Below the pieces are notes generated by a model, which did not search any database, had not been told where the DNA came from, and was given only the letters and a program-made list of their open reading frames with translations. The translations under genes and the position numbers were made by a program. A stretch of 64,000 bases of DNA from the NCBI GenBank assembly GCA_034509735.1, contig JACGWO010000012.1:9050367-9114366 (forward strand), in the 5' to 3' direction. Positions 47,710-60,495 of the stretch are shown here, in pieces. The first letter of the stretch is position 1; each line of letters opens with the position of its first letter. The DNA comes from Sesamum alatum. Lineage: Eukaryota > Streptophyta > Magnoliopsida > Lamiales > Pedaliaceae.

Positions 47710-50700
47710 TCAAAAAGTCTCTTCATCGGACTCAGCCTCGTCAAAGCTATCTTCATCTTCATCCTCTGATTCACTGTCTGGCGAGCGCGATGGCCCTGCT
47801 CTATGATCAATGACCAATTGTATTCCCGTTGGGTCATGCAGTTCAAATGTTTGGTTATCTATTACAACATCTGGATTAGGTACGACTTCATCCATCTGAT
47901 AGGCGACCTCGGTCCATCGCGAGTCATTGATAACTCTTCGAGCCTTGATTTTGCAAACAGCCTTCCAGTCGACTTTGTCCTTCTTCATGCTCGGGTAATC
48001 CGCGTAGTATACTTGTACTGCTTGTTGTGCCAGTATGAATGGTTCATTCTTTTGGTAGAGCTTTTTGAAGTTGACATCAACGACGTGATAACGGGGGTGT
48101 ATCTTCATGCCTCTGATCGGATCCACCCAACGACAATTAAATAGCATAATGTGCATGTTCGGAATTAGTAGGTAATCTAGTTGAATTATCTCTTCCAAAA
48201 TTCCATAGAAGTCAGCATCCGTGTCTGTATATGATGAGCTTTTGACACAAATACCACAATTCATTGTTGACTTCCCGACATTGTGACGTTCAGTGTGGAA
48301 ATTGAAGCCATTGACGAAGTAAGATGGGTATGTCGTGACTTCTACTCTTGGCCCCTAATAATGCAACTTCAACAAATCCTCGTTTGTGTGATTCAATTCG
48401 GGTTTCACCTGCAATTAATGATATATATAGCAATTGAAATAATTGATTACAAATTCATGAGCATATCGCGGTAATTACAACAAATCGATGATACTTACAC
48501 GAGCCTTGAACCAATCCTTGAATTGTGTCACCACTAGTTGATCAATTATCAGGTCCTCCGAATTGTGTTGCTCGAACAGTTCATTCAGGAATGACCTGTT
48601 ATAGTAAAACTGATAGTTATAAATATACATGTAATTGAAATTGAAATGATTCGTACGAGATAATTACGTTTGTATAGACACTTACTCGTAGTACGGTGCA
48701 ACTACTTCACAATTACACAAGACGTATGTCTCGATAGCATGAAGTTCCTCCCCGCTCAGCCATCTCTTCTTCTAGGCTCCACTTGCTCGGTCTGGGTAAT
48801 TGAAAATGGACCGAACAATTCGATCTTCGTTGCTCGTGAGATCATTGTTCCGACCGGGTCTTTTTCGCTTGCACAGAATGTGCGGTTCGAAGTAGTGCGA
48901 GGAGAAAAGTCCGATTTCTTCGACAATATAAGCCTCTACAATTGATGCCTCGACGTGTGCTTTGTTTTTCACCTTTTTCTTCAAATCGCGTAGGAATCTA
49001 TTCATATGACAATTTATTAAAATACAAATAATAAGTATAAATTTAACAATATTAATTATTTAATTACCTTTCAAATGGGTACATCCACATGTATTGCACG
49101 GGGCCCCCAACGCGCGCCTCATATGGAAGGTGAACAATTAGATGTTCCATTGAGTCGAAATAGGAAGGAGGAAAAATTTTCTCGAGATTGCACATGATGA
49201 CGGCTAGACTATCTTCCAATTCTTTTACCTTGGCCACGTTTAGTGTTGTTGAGCATAGGATCTGGAATAGAAGGCTGACTTCCGTCAAGGCGCCCCACAC
49301 GTGCTCTGGAAGCATTTCACGGAAAGCAACCGGAATCAATTTCTGCATGAAAATATAACAATCATAGCTCTTCATGCCGTGCATCCTCAACTCCTTTAGG
49401 TCGACGCGACGGGCCAAGTTAGAGGCGTACCCATCAGGAAACCTAAGACAACGAATCCACTCATATATCTTCTTCTTTTGCTCCTTCGTCAGTGTATATA
49501 CCGCCTTGGGCATCACGTTCGGTCTCCTTTCGTCCACCTCAAGCTCCGGCTGATTACATATGATCTTCAGATCCTTCCGTGCATTCAAATTGTCCTTCGT
49601 TTTTCCCTTGATGTCCATCACAGTATTGAATATATTATCGAAAACATTCTTCTCAATATGCATGACATCAAGATTGTGCCGTATCAGATGCGTCCCCCAG
49701 TATTCAAGCTCCCAGAATATGCTTTTCTTCATCCACTTATGGTCGACGCCGTAGCCTTCTGGTTCACTCAACGGTTGTTCGACAGCAACACTAAATGCAT
49801 CAACACGAGTTCGGATCTGTTCTCCAGTCAGCCTCGGACGTGCAACCTTCCTCTCTATTCGATTTTTAGTGAAGGCTTTCTTGTTCCTGCGATAAGGATG
49901 ACCCGGTGGTAGGAATTGCCTGTGGCAGTCAAAATAGGATGCCTTCTGACCGTGATGTAAATAGAATGCCCGTGTGTCCTCCATACAAACTGGACACCCC
50001 ATAACACCGGCGGTACTCCATCCAGACGCCATACCATAAGCAGAAAGGTCGTTCACTGTCCACATCAATGCGACATGCATCATGAATGCCTGGTTTGTTG
50101 CAGTATCGTGCGTACGTACACCCACATGCCATAAATTCTGCAACTCCTCGATCAACGGCTCCAAGTAGACATCGATAAGACGTTTGGGATTTGATGGGCC
50201 AGGGATCACCATCGTTAGGAACATATACTCAGACTTCATGCACATTCCCGGTGGGAGATTGTACGGTGTAAGTATCACGGGCCAACATGAGTAAGTTTTA
50301 TCATACTGACCGTGCGGTGCAAACCCATCCGTGCACAACCCAAGTCTAACATTCCTTGGTTCAACTGCAAAATAAGGATACGTCCGGTCAAAATGCTTCC
50401 AAGCCTCTGCATCCGACGGATGACACATGGATCCTTCCTCCGTCTGATGGCTCGCATGCCAAGTCATATGCTCTGTTGTGACCTCCGACGCATACAACCT
50501 CTGCAGCCGAGGGGTAATCGGTAGATACCTAAGAATGGCATATGGGGACTTCTTGCGTTTAGGATTTCTGTCCCTCCTGGGCTTGTACCTAGCGTCTCCA
50601 CAAAACTTGCAATATTCCAAATCAATATGGTCCTTCCAGTACAACATGCAACCGTTTTTGCAAGCATCAATCTTCTGAACTGGTAAACCCAATTCTCTTA

Positions 50701-51620
50701 TCAATTTCTTCGTATTGTAATAATCAGCAGAAAAAGTGTGATCGCGGGGCATTACAGTATCAGCCTACTGGCATAACCGATCATATGTATGCTCGGAAAA
50801 ACCCCCTTCGGCCTTGATATTCACCAAAGAGGCAATTGACACCAACTGAGAGGTGGTGCAGCCATTCCACAAAGGTTGGTCCGCAGCATGAACTACATCA
50901 AAAAAAACGGTCTGACAAGCCAGACACATAATCATAGGGCCCCGAATCGTAATATGAACTAGGACCCACATCAGATGGACAATACCGAGTACCATCATCA
51001 GTCGGTCCCTCCTGGTTGTACGAAGACCAGAATGACGGCCCGGCGGCATCGAATACCATCCTCTGCGCCCAATCCATCTGAGCCGCATCACCCCAATGCG
51101 AACTACCCTCCCCCTGAACAGGTGACGTTTGCTGATGCTACAGAGGGGGCGCTGTCAATGCTTCAAAGTATTCCTGCACCCTCTCCTCACCATGCGAAGT
51201 CCAATTGTAATACTCTGGCATAAATCCTTTCATACACAAATCAAAATTTACCTCGTCTGGTGTTTTGAACCGTTCGTTTTTGCACTTCCGGCAGGGACAC
51301 TTAATCTTGTCCCCGTCCATATATGCACGCTGAGACTGGACCCATTCTAAAAATGTTGTAACACCATCCTCAAACTCCGGCGTCACACCCAGGACGTCTC
51401 GATCATACATCTATTTCCTCAACTGTCTTAACATGATTGGTCCTACGTATAATTCACAAGAACAAAATTAAATGACAAGAGTAAATTATATATATGCAAA
51501 AATAACAGAATTTTGCATATTTACCTGAGCAAAACACCTATCGATATCAATGCAAAATTCGCGCTCGGTAGTTGATATGTTCGATTTTTCGTATAAACAA
51601 TCAAGGGGGGGAGTTACAAA
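47710..51620 (-). pseudogene. TNP2-type CACTA transposase (Transposase_21), broken, copy 2
   Basis: N-terminal transposase-associated domain MYDRDVLGVTPEFEDGV with KCPCRKCKN (51138-51410). The long frame 49064-50752 (562 codons) covers the TNP2 core: DGFAPHGQYDKTYSCWP, LTPYNLPPGMCMKSE, MVIPGPSNPKRLIDVYLEPL, ELQNLWHVGVRT, YGMASGWSTAGVMGCPVC. A DUF4218-like part ends YPFER at an AG|GT donor and continues FLRDLKKKVKNKAHVEAS (from 48998). A DUF4216-like exon (47710-48264) reads DYLLIPNMHIMLFNCRWVDP and ends in the acidic tail SESEDEDEDSFDEAESDEET. Lesions relative to copy 1: TAG near 51136, one extra A near 50900, TAG for Trp near 50764, TAG near 48776 and TAG for Trp at 48355-48357. Confidence 0.92.
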
Positions 51621-51679
51621 TACAAAATGAGTTGGAGAGTAAGTATAAGAACAATGACAAAGAAGGGGGACATATATAT

Positions 51680-52330
51680 AGAAATCATTAGAACGGTCAT
51701 TAGATTACTATTTGGAACACAAAACTAGCTGTTAAAATATAGCCGTTGTTCCGGATTAAGGAACGGTCTCAGGAGAGGTAACAGGAACGGTAAAGTTACC
51801 GTTGTAATATCGCCGTTAGAGCATATTAGGAACGGTATCAGGCACAAGAAAAACTGACCGTTCCTACTTGGATTACGTTTTGGACTGGTACTTGTAACAC
51901 ACCTTCACTTACTATATACCCGTAATTTGAAACGGTAATTGCATCATATTTTTTCCCATGGCGTAAAAGGGCCTCCTGTAGGACTACATGTTGGAACGGC
52001 AGGGCAATCGGTCCAAAATAGACACGGTCTTTGGCACACACACAGTAACGGTGAGCTTTCTCGTTCCGTCTACCGTTCCAAATCTCACACATGTGTTCCA
52101 AATTGAGGTCCAAAATATATCAGGTCCCCTTTAGGAACGGTTATATGTGTACAAATTGGCACCCTATGTTTGGCACTCGAATAGGAACGGTGCGACCGTT
52201 CCTATTAATTTTTATTTCTATTAGCACGACTCTGACGTCATCAACAGTTTACCGTTCCACAACAGTTCCTACCACCGTTCCTACGTGGAACGGTAACTGG
52301 AACGATCGTACCTTACCGTTCCTATTCCCG
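51680..52330. repeat. subterminal GGAACGGT repeats, right end of CACTA copy 2
   Basis: Dense motif in both orientations, for example around 51762, 51786, 51829, 51856, 52134, 52184-52201, 52251, 52275-52293 and 52314. Confidence 0.85.
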
Positions 52331-52348
52331 CATTTTTTTGTAGTGATC

Positions 52349-53850
52349 ATTTCGAACGAAAAAGATAAGGAGTAAATTAATTATCATGAATGAAAAAATA
52401 AAATAAGAACAAATAACATAAATGACTAAATTCAATTAAATCATAAATATAGTAACATTATCACCGATCCTGAGAATAAAAACACTTTCATCGGCACAAA
52501 GAAATCCTAAAACATCAAAGATTAATGTGAAAATAAAAGAATGGGTTGCACAAAAATAAATCAATAGTTAAAATAATAAATATTCATCATACATTTTTTT
52601 AGAAGTCTGAATACATTAATAAAAAAGGTTACAAAAAAAACTATAATAATAAATTATAAAATATGCCAAAATTTAAAATACAAAATAAATTAAAATGTAT
52701 AAGTCGGCAATTATAACTACTAAGTTTTAACAAAAAAATAACAAACGCACCGTATTAAATGATGGATAGTATGTCTTATAGTAACTTTTGAAGGATAAAA
52801 TATGAAATTTTTTCTCAATAAAAACTCAAATAATTAATTATTCTATAATTCATGTTTTGCATGAAATGAATTAAAAAGTTTAAATGTAATAACTTACTAA
52901 TATGTAGATTATATTCTTTTTTCTTTCATTTTTTAAAAAAGTGAATCACAACATAAGATTTTCTCTCATTTATCAAAAGAATAAGTTAAATTCAAGTTAA
53001 AAATTAAGAAATTACTACAATCCCCTTACAATATATTCTTATATTTTGAAGACTTATTAAATTATTCTTTAAGTTCAAAAAATTCATTCATCAAATTTTT
53101 ATTTTCAACTATTAATTCTTACTTTATTTTAGGACAATATAAAAAACATTGGTATTTTTTTATTTATAAATTCTTTTATTTATTATTATTTAATTAAAAA
53201 TTTAGTTTCTTTCACCATATTTATATATATGTTATAAAACTTTTACAAACTTAGTGAACTTTGAGATCTTAATTTATTTAATTTTTTTTGTTTCATTCGA
53301 CCAATTACAAAAGTAAAAAGTGTTTATAATGATATAATTTATTTTTCAAAAATTCAAAGAGTTATTTTCCTCCAAAAAAATTGCTAGTTGAATTTGATGA
53401 TCTCTCATTTATAAAATTAAAATATCAAAAATGATATTTATTTGAATATTCTGAAATATACAAATAAATATCTTAAAGATTTAATATATTAGTAGTGATA
53501 ATTTTAATTGTTTAGTACACTGAACGAAAAATATTTTATATCTCAAAGTTAAAAAAGAAATTTTATTTTACTACAAATAAATAAAAATAGTTAAAATTTT
53601 AATTTTAAAATTTTATTGAATTAACTTCTAAATTTATTATTAGTTCAACACATCTCTTCAATTTTTTTGCTTAAATTAAAATATACAAAAGAAGAAAACA
53701 AAATTTAAACAACCATGTGGACTTTTTCAGAAAAGATCTCCAATTATCAGCACATAAAAATACATATACTTAAATGAAAATGTAAAGATTTACAAACCAT
53801 ATGATCATAGATTTAGTAGAATCATATTTGCATAGTTCGTGAAACTAATA
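52349..53850. other. intergenic, very AT-rich
   Basis: No gene and no readable TIR or LTR boundaries. Long A/T runs only. Confidence 0.45.
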
Positions 53851-54857
53851 TGACCATTCTTTCCATCTTGTAAAACATCAAAATTAGTAAAAAATAAAAT
53901 AAAATATGGAAAACAACAAAATTAAACTTAAAAATAAAAATTAATGGATGAAACTATAATATATATAATGATGTATAAAATATACAAAAAGGTAATTTTT
54001 AAATAGAAATAAAAACTAAATTTAGATGAATCAAGTAGAACATACAAAGAAATAAATATGTACCTATTAAAACTAAAGAAATATGTTTCTTCTTGTAAAA
54101 AAAAATGAAGTTTAAAAAAAGAACAACAAAATTAAGTTGTAGATTAAAAATTCAAAAGATGATATTATATATATATATATATATATAAAATTGGTTTATA
54201 AAAATAAACAAAGGGTAAATACTTAAACAGAAATAAAACTTAAATGACAGATTAAGTAGAATCATACAAATGAATGAAATATGTATCAATTAATGCTAAA
54301 TAAACTTGTCTGTTCTTGTAGAAAAACAAAAAACTAAAAAAGAATAAATATGAAAAAGAACAACAAAAGTAAATTATAAAAAAATTTAATGGATGAAACT
54401 ATAATATATGGGAAAAAAATTGGTGTATAAAAGATACAAAAGAGTAAATATTTAAAACAAATATAAAAACTAATTGAAAAATTAAGTAGAATAATTCATT
54501 AAATGCTAAAACAAAATATTATATTTAACACCAAATAAATCTATACCTTCTTGTAGAAAAACAAAATCAAACAATCACCGTAGAAATATGAAAATTTAAC
54601 ACCATAAGAGGAATAAATATTAAAATTATTATTTAATAAAGAAAACACAAGAAAATGGTAGAGATTATTATTTCAATATGTACCTATAAAACACTAAATA
54701 AATTTGTTCCTTCTTGTAAAAAAAAAAAGAATTTAAAAAAGAACAACAAAATTAAACTGTACAATAAAAATTTAAGATGATATATAAATATAAATATATA
54801 TAAACTGGTGCATAAAATAAACAAAGGATAGATATTTCAACAAAGACTAAATGGTAG
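53850..54857. repeat. AT-rich tandem-like repeat field
   Basis: Units of roughly 160-240 bp share the words TTCTTGTA(G/A)AAAAA, AACAACAAAATTAA, GATGATAT and ATTAAGTAGAAT in a constant order. The TTCTTGTA anchor recurs at about 53873, 54093, 54315, 54551 and 54712. The array continues after the LTR element, from 57052. Non-coding. Confidence 0.65.
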
Positions 54858-55710
54858 TGTAACGCAAATTTCGTATTTTTGAATTTATTGAAACAAGAAA
54901 AATATTATAAATGATTTTGAATTTAATCAAATGTCTTGTGGGTGCGAAATCTTTAGTTAAGCCTCTGATTCTTCACAATTTTCAATTTCGGCAACTTCAA
55001 AGGCGGAACTTGACATTTTGATCTCCTTTGACGTTGACTTGGATCTTCAATAACGTTAATTGGGGGGGTCTTTTGACTTATTCCCGAATTAAACACTATA
55101 ATTTTGGAAGACTTGACTTTAACTCTTTGTGTTTCTGGGTGGAATTAAAGCTTTGATCTTCCGCCAAGGTGGATTTGTGCTTTAACAACGTTAATTCGCG
55201 AGGTCCTTTAACTTGTTCTCGAATTAAACATTGGATTTGGATGATTTCCGCGACGAACACCTTGAACTTTGCTTAAATGCCATGGATTCTCCTTGATTTG
55301 TGCTAAAGAGGATTTTGAAGCTTATTGAATGCTCTCTTGCTTGTGCTTTCAATTGTCTTCAATTGTTTGTGTGTGTCCTCAATTGCTAGAAAAGCATCCC
55401 TATTTATAGTTGTAGGGTAAAAGACTTTGCCATATTTACTTGATGATGTGGCGTGATTTGATTGGATCTTCATGATTTGTTTGGCATTTATATTCCTAAT
55501 CACAAGATGTGAACGAGAATTACCAAATCAGTAGATTTGCTTCCTTTATTGGCAAGGCAAGGTTCAGATTGTCTCAAATATTTCAATTCCATACAGGAAA
55601 TATTTGATTTTATCCATTAATAAATATTTTATTTTAAAAAAATATAAAATTGATGGAAAATATATAGCACATGTCAATAAATAACTGACACTAAATTTTG
55701 CCCGCCTACA
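54858..55710 (-). repeat. 3' LTR of the gag-only element
   Basis: Follows the polypurine tract on the minus strand. Near-identical to 56197-57051. On the minus strand it starts TGTAGGCGGGCAAAATTTAG. Confidence 0.9.
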
Positions 55711-56127
55711 AATGCCCCCTCGAGACTTGTTCACGAATTGCAACAAAGTGAAAGAGTGACTGGTGTCAGCATTGTCAATCTTGTTCATTAATTTGCTGAT
55801 TTGAGAGTTTTATTGCTGAACATGCTTTGCTAGACCTTATATGGCGCTCGTCAAGCTTGCAATTTGTTCCTCCAAGGTTGTCGTTTTTGTCACCATGACG
55901 GGAGCAATGCTTGATGTCGAGGGAGGAGTAGACGAAGAGGAGTCATCCTTCAGGTCTCCGTCATCTTCATTACTCTTGTTGAGATGGAGTAGGTTTTTCT
56001 CAACTTCATGGAAAGTCATCTCAGGGTATGTTTGTAACTTCTTTGACATACTTCTGGTGATGACTCCAATACTGTAATTTGAACTTGAAGCAGCAACTTT
56101 GAGCGCCGGAATCTTGTTGGCGGCCAT
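55711..56127 (-). pseudogene. gag N-terminal fragment in the gag-only element
   Basis: ATG 56127 opens MAANKIPALKVAASSSNYSI, then GVITRSMSKKLQTYPEMTF, and ends TLEEQIASLTSAI at a TAA (55837-55839), 96 codons. The same frame stays readable past that stop and one more TAA right up to the polypurine tract. The ITRSMSKKL and TLEEQIA.LT.AI words are typical of the start of plant Gypsy-type gag proteins, as far as I recognise. Two Gln-type codons appear to have become stops. Confidence 0.65.
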
Positions 56128-56175
56128 TGTGAAACTTCCAAAACTTTGGCGAAGAGATAAGAGGTAGAGATTGTC

Positions 56176-56194
56176 CCACTGGGCGTGCCAAAAA
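56176..56194 (-). other. candidate primer binding site of the gag-only element
   Basis: TGGCACGCCCAGTGGGAC on the minus strand, a few bases after the 5' LTR end. It starts with TGG as tRNA-primed sites do; I cannot say which tRNA. Confidence 0.6.
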
Positions 56195-56196
56195 TT

Positions 56197-57051
56197 TGTA
56201 ACGCAAATTTCGTGTTTTTGAATTTATTGAAACAAGAAAAATATTATATATGATTTTGAATTTAATCAAATGTCTTGTGGGTGCGAAATCATTAGTTTAA
56301 GCCTCTAATTCTTCACAATTTTCAATTTCGGCAACTTTAAAGGCGGAACTTGACGTTTTGATCTCCTTTGACGTTGACTTGGATCTTCAATAACGTTAAT
56401 TGGGAGTTCTTTTGACGTATTCCCGAATTAAACGCTATAATTTTGGAAGAGTTGACTTGAACTTTTTGTGTTTCTTGGTGGAATTAAAGCTTTGATCTTC
56501 CGCCAAGGTGGATTTGTGCTTTGACAACGTTAATTCGCGAGGTCCTTTAACTTGTTCTCGAATTAAACGTTGGATTTGGATGATTTCCGCGACGAACACC
56601 TTGAACTTTGTTTGAACGTCGTGGATTCTCCTTGATTTGTGCTAGAGAGGATTTTGAAGCTTATTGAATGCTTTCTTGCTCGTGCTTTCAATTGTCTTCA
56701 ATCGTTTGTGTGTGTCCTCAATTGCTAGAAAAGCACTCCTATTTATAGTTGTAGGGTGAAAGACTTTACCATATTTACTTGATGATGTGGTGCGATTTGA
56801 TTGGTTCTTCATGATTTGTTTGGCATTTGTTTTCCTAAGCACAAGATGTGAACTAGAATTACCAAATCAGTACTATTTGCTTCCTTTATTGGCAAGGCCA
56901 GATTCAGATTGCCTTAAATACTTCAATTCCATACAGGGCAATATTTGATTTTATCGATCAATAAATTTCATTTTATAAAAAATATAAAATTGATGGAAAA
57001 ATATATAGCACATGTCAATAAACAACTGAGACTAAATTTTGCCCGCCTACA
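56197..57051 (-). repeat. 5' LTR of the gag-only element
   Basis: Pairs with 54858-55710. Differences are mostly single-base changes and a few short indels. Confidence 0.9.
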
Positions 57052-57480
57052 AGTAGATTAAGTAGAATCATAAAAATAAATATTAAACAAAATATAATAC
57101 CCATTAACGCTAAAGAGATGAGTGTAAAAGATAAATAAATATTGAAACTTAATAGCATAAGTATATGAGTAAGGGATGAACGTTAACATAACTGAAAGAT
57201 TATGGAGGAAAATAAATAAATTAATACCATAGAAAAGTGTAAGATGTCACTGCAGCTATGTAAAAGGCAATGAGAAGAATTAAGTATACGGAGTGTTAAC
57301 TTTTAAAATCATTTAATGGAGAATAGAAAATTGGTAGAATTAAGTGTATATAATGAATGGAAGATACAAAGTATTTAAATATAAATGTGATGGAGACATG
57401 ATCATTAGGTAATAATTAAGATAAATACAAATTAAAAGAGCATCATAGTTTTGGAGATATGATTTGAATAAATATAAAAT
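57052..57480. repeat. continuation of the AT-rich repeat field
   Basis: AGTAGATTAAGTAGAATCATA directly after the element resumes the repeat pattern interrupted at 54857. No gene. Confidence 0.55.
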
Positions 57481-57770
57481 AATATTTAATATATTAAAAG
57501 CTAGTCTCCAACCAATTAGATTTTTTCTTGATAATTAAAAATTCAGTTATAATCTTGGATATAAGGTTTTTAATAAAAATAAATAAATATTTAATATATT
57601 AAAATAGATGATGTTTCTAACTAATAAGATTTTTTCTTGATAATTTTTTTTGTAATATTGGAAATAAGATTCTGGATAAATAAAAAATAAATAATTAATA
57701 TATAAAAAATAAATAATATTTCTAACCAATGAGATTTTTTCTTGATAATTAAAAAAAATTCAAAAGCACC
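57480..57770. repeat. tandem repeat, about 105-bp unit, three copies
   Basis: The anchor GATTTTTTCTTGATAATT occurs near 57519, 57627 and 57731, each preceded by TTCTAACCAAT or TCCAACCAAT and followed by an A/T-rich tail. Non-coding. Confidence 0.75.
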
Positions 57771-60486
57771 AGAAAAAAGTATTTGGTCAAAATTGAATTA
57801 ATTTGGTCAAACTTTATTTTGCTATATATATATATATAGATAGATAAGAATAAAATATATAAATTATATTAGTTGGGTAGTTAAGTTCATGTAAAACTTG
57901 AAAAGTTGATAAGTTAGTTATCTTATAAGTTGAAAAGTATTTTTGAAATCACAAAAAATTGGTGCAACGTGTCAAAACTATCACTTTATGTCTATAGCAC
58001 TTCTTTTCTTTATAATAGTATATATATATATATATATATATAGATAAATATGATAATAGCTGAAAAAAGAGCTAAATGGGGTGGCGATATGGGTTAAAAC
58101 CCAAGTTTCTAATCCAACCCACCTAATTTTGGGTTGGGTTGGTTTAATGTTTCTTATTTTGAGTCCAATATGATTTTGTTGAAGAAAATTTAAATAAATT
58201 ATGAGTCCTATATAGGTTTTAATGGATCCTAAGTGCTTTTTTCATACTTAGTTTCTATTAGTTAATCAAAAAGTAATTTTTAGTAATATAACATAATTGA
58301 TGAACGATATTTGTATAATCATGGGATCAATATAAGTTGCATTTTGTTAAGTGGATTAAATTTAATTAAACTTTATTATATTATGGGCCCTATATATGTT
58401 GGTAATGGTTTAAAATGGGTTAGTGATGGGTCATAATTGGGTCTAAACAAGATTTAATTAATTAAATTTGTTATTGATCAAATTAGCTTTTTGCATTTTT
58501 TAATGAGAAAATAAAATTTTCCAAAATATATTTAGTAAATTGAAAATTTTCAAAATAATGAAATACAAAAGAAAACTGAAGGAATTTATAAAATAGTCAA
58601 AACTTGCAATTCATATGTGACCATGTAAAATTATAATTCTTTTTTTCTCTTTTGAATAAATCAACGTTATACAATTATATTATGAAGTTCAACGAACATA
58701 TCAAACATCAATATCTGATAATAATTCACAATGAACTAACATGTTTGATTAATGTCGACAAATAATTATTATTAATACGATTGAAGATCGACAATTCAAT
58801 TCTACTAACAATGATGTAAAAACAGATTGCACAACTATTCATCTCATAATTTATTTTGAAAAATACAGTATTTTGTATTCATTACAAGCTTTTAATTTTA
58901 TAGTTTAAGAAATGAATATATATTTAATGTACATGGTTACTTTCAGAAACAATGAATAATACAAATTTTAGTCATATTTTATTACAAGTTATATTGAAAG
59001 TATTAATTTCATCTTATTATTCTCTAAAATTTTAATTTTTTTTAAACATTAGCATCGTGGCACACTGTTTCTGCGTGCATATACTAAATAATTTTTCACG
59101 CTTTAGAATATATTATAAATAAGAGTAAAATATATAAGCTAATACATCACATTAAAAAAAAGGAAAAAAGAAAAATACTATTTATCAATCAATATTAAAT
59201 TTGGAAAGTTGAATAAAATAATTATCTTGTTAGGTGAAGGTTATTTTATGACATTATAAAAAATCGATACGATAGTATCATTAACCATTATTTGTAAGTA
59301 AAGAGTTTCTTTTTTTATAATAATATAGAAGTATAGATTAAATATAAGAAAATGATTACCAATTACTCGACTCGACCCTTTTTACAACTGAACTCATTTT
59401 AAATCCATTAATTCATATCCATTTTGAACTCAACTCATTAAGCACCCTACTCATTTAGACTCAATTCAAATTCGATTCAACCCTCGCATTTTCTACCTCT
59501 AGAACTAAATCAAATCAAGGAGAATGATTTTTTATTATTTCTATTATGTAATTAAAACAATAAAAATTACCCCACCAGAAATGAGGTCATTAAAAGTCTT
59601 TAATAAACAAAATCACCGCAACTGGGCCAAATAGAAAGGCTAAGATGGTTTTTTATATTAAAAATGAAAACAATGAGTTTTAAATAATATAATAGTGGGA
59701 AAAAAATATAGAACCTAAATAGTTTTCAGTTGAAGAAGAATTGATTTATGTTTTCTATATTACTCCGAATACCAAAAATAGCAATAATGATGGAACGTAA
59801 AATCATTTTTTTTAAAAGCAAAATGCTCAAGTCTATTGGATTACGTCCGAATTTTCGGAACTAAAAGAAGATAATCAAAATTGACAAAAGAAATTGCAAA
59901 GCATATTCCAATGTGTGAAGTGTCAAAAAAAAAAAAATTAGCATTTTCGTGCATGTGAGTTGCCATTTGTATAAGCTCGATAAATATAAACTTTTAGGAA
60001 TAGAAATTCTGTTGCGATAGGTCCAACACATCTTCTAACTTGCAGGGAGATTGTTATTATTTACTACTTGATGTAATGTATCACGTCATTCTTTTGTGAA
60101 TATAATAAATAATAATTTATATTTTAAAATATATCATATAACTATACTAACATAAAAAGAAAAACATTCTCACTCATAAATTATGATTTATGATACCGAG
60201 ACATCAATTCTTTTGTTATGCCCATAATACCCCTAAATCAATTTTCTTTCTTTCTTTCTTTTCTATTATGGAATATGTTGGTATATATATATATATAATA
60301 TATATATATATATATTTCTGATTTACAATGAAACATGCAATATTATTTTATAATGTACACAAAGACATTATACCCGACGGCTAGTATATATATAAATCAA
60401 CACAATATATTTAAAAAATAAATAAATAAAAAAATAAAAAAACTAATTTAAGAATATTATTAAAATCATAAAAAATTAATATCGCA
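57771..60486. other. intergenic, AT-rich, with dispersed repeat fragments
   Basis: No gene. (TA)n runs at about 57823-57836, 58018-58042 and 60280-60315. Fragments around 57840-58035 and 59040-59340 share word order with 5195-5450 (TGGCAC..., TATTATAAATAAGA.TAAAATATATAA, TTATAATAATATAGA), indicating an old dispersed repeat family. Confidence 0.5.
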
Positions 60487-60495
60487 ATAAAAATA

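Larger units (their letters stand above)
42308..52345 (-). mobile_element. CACTA (En/Spm-type) DNA transposon, copy 2, 10.0 kb
   Basis: Ends CACTACAAAAAAAAAAACGG (42308) and, in reverse complement, CACTACAAAAAAATGCGGG (to 52345), with an exact 3-bp TSD ATC (42305-42307 and 52346-52348). Subterminal GGAACGGT arrays occupy about 42355-43020 and 51680-52330. Minus-strand genes: TNP2-type transposase (about 47710-51600), then a TNPA/Transposase_24-like gene (43190-44771). It is the longer relative of 17017-23864 and keeps segments that copy lost, but it carries its own stops and frameshifts. Confidence 0.95.
54858..57051 (-). mobile_element. small LTR retrotransposon carrying only a gag fragment (TR-GAG/TRIM-like), 2.2 kb
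   Basis: Two direct repeats of about 853 bp (54858-55710 and 56197-57051) begin TGTAACGCAAATTTCG and end TTGCCCGCCTACA on the plus strand. The flanks are GGTAG and AGTAG, a 5-bp TSD with one mismatch. The internal region is only 486 bp. Read on the minus strand it has a primer-site-like TGGCACGCCCAGTGGGAC after the 5' LTR, a gag-like frame, and a polypurine tract GAGGGGGCATT before the 3' LTR. No protease, integrase or RT is present, so it would depend on a partner element. Confidence 0.9.

Noticed and set aside
53850..54857. CRISPR-like regular repeats
   Set aside because: Units are long, diverged and AT-rich in a plant nuclear context; no short identical repeats with unique spacers.
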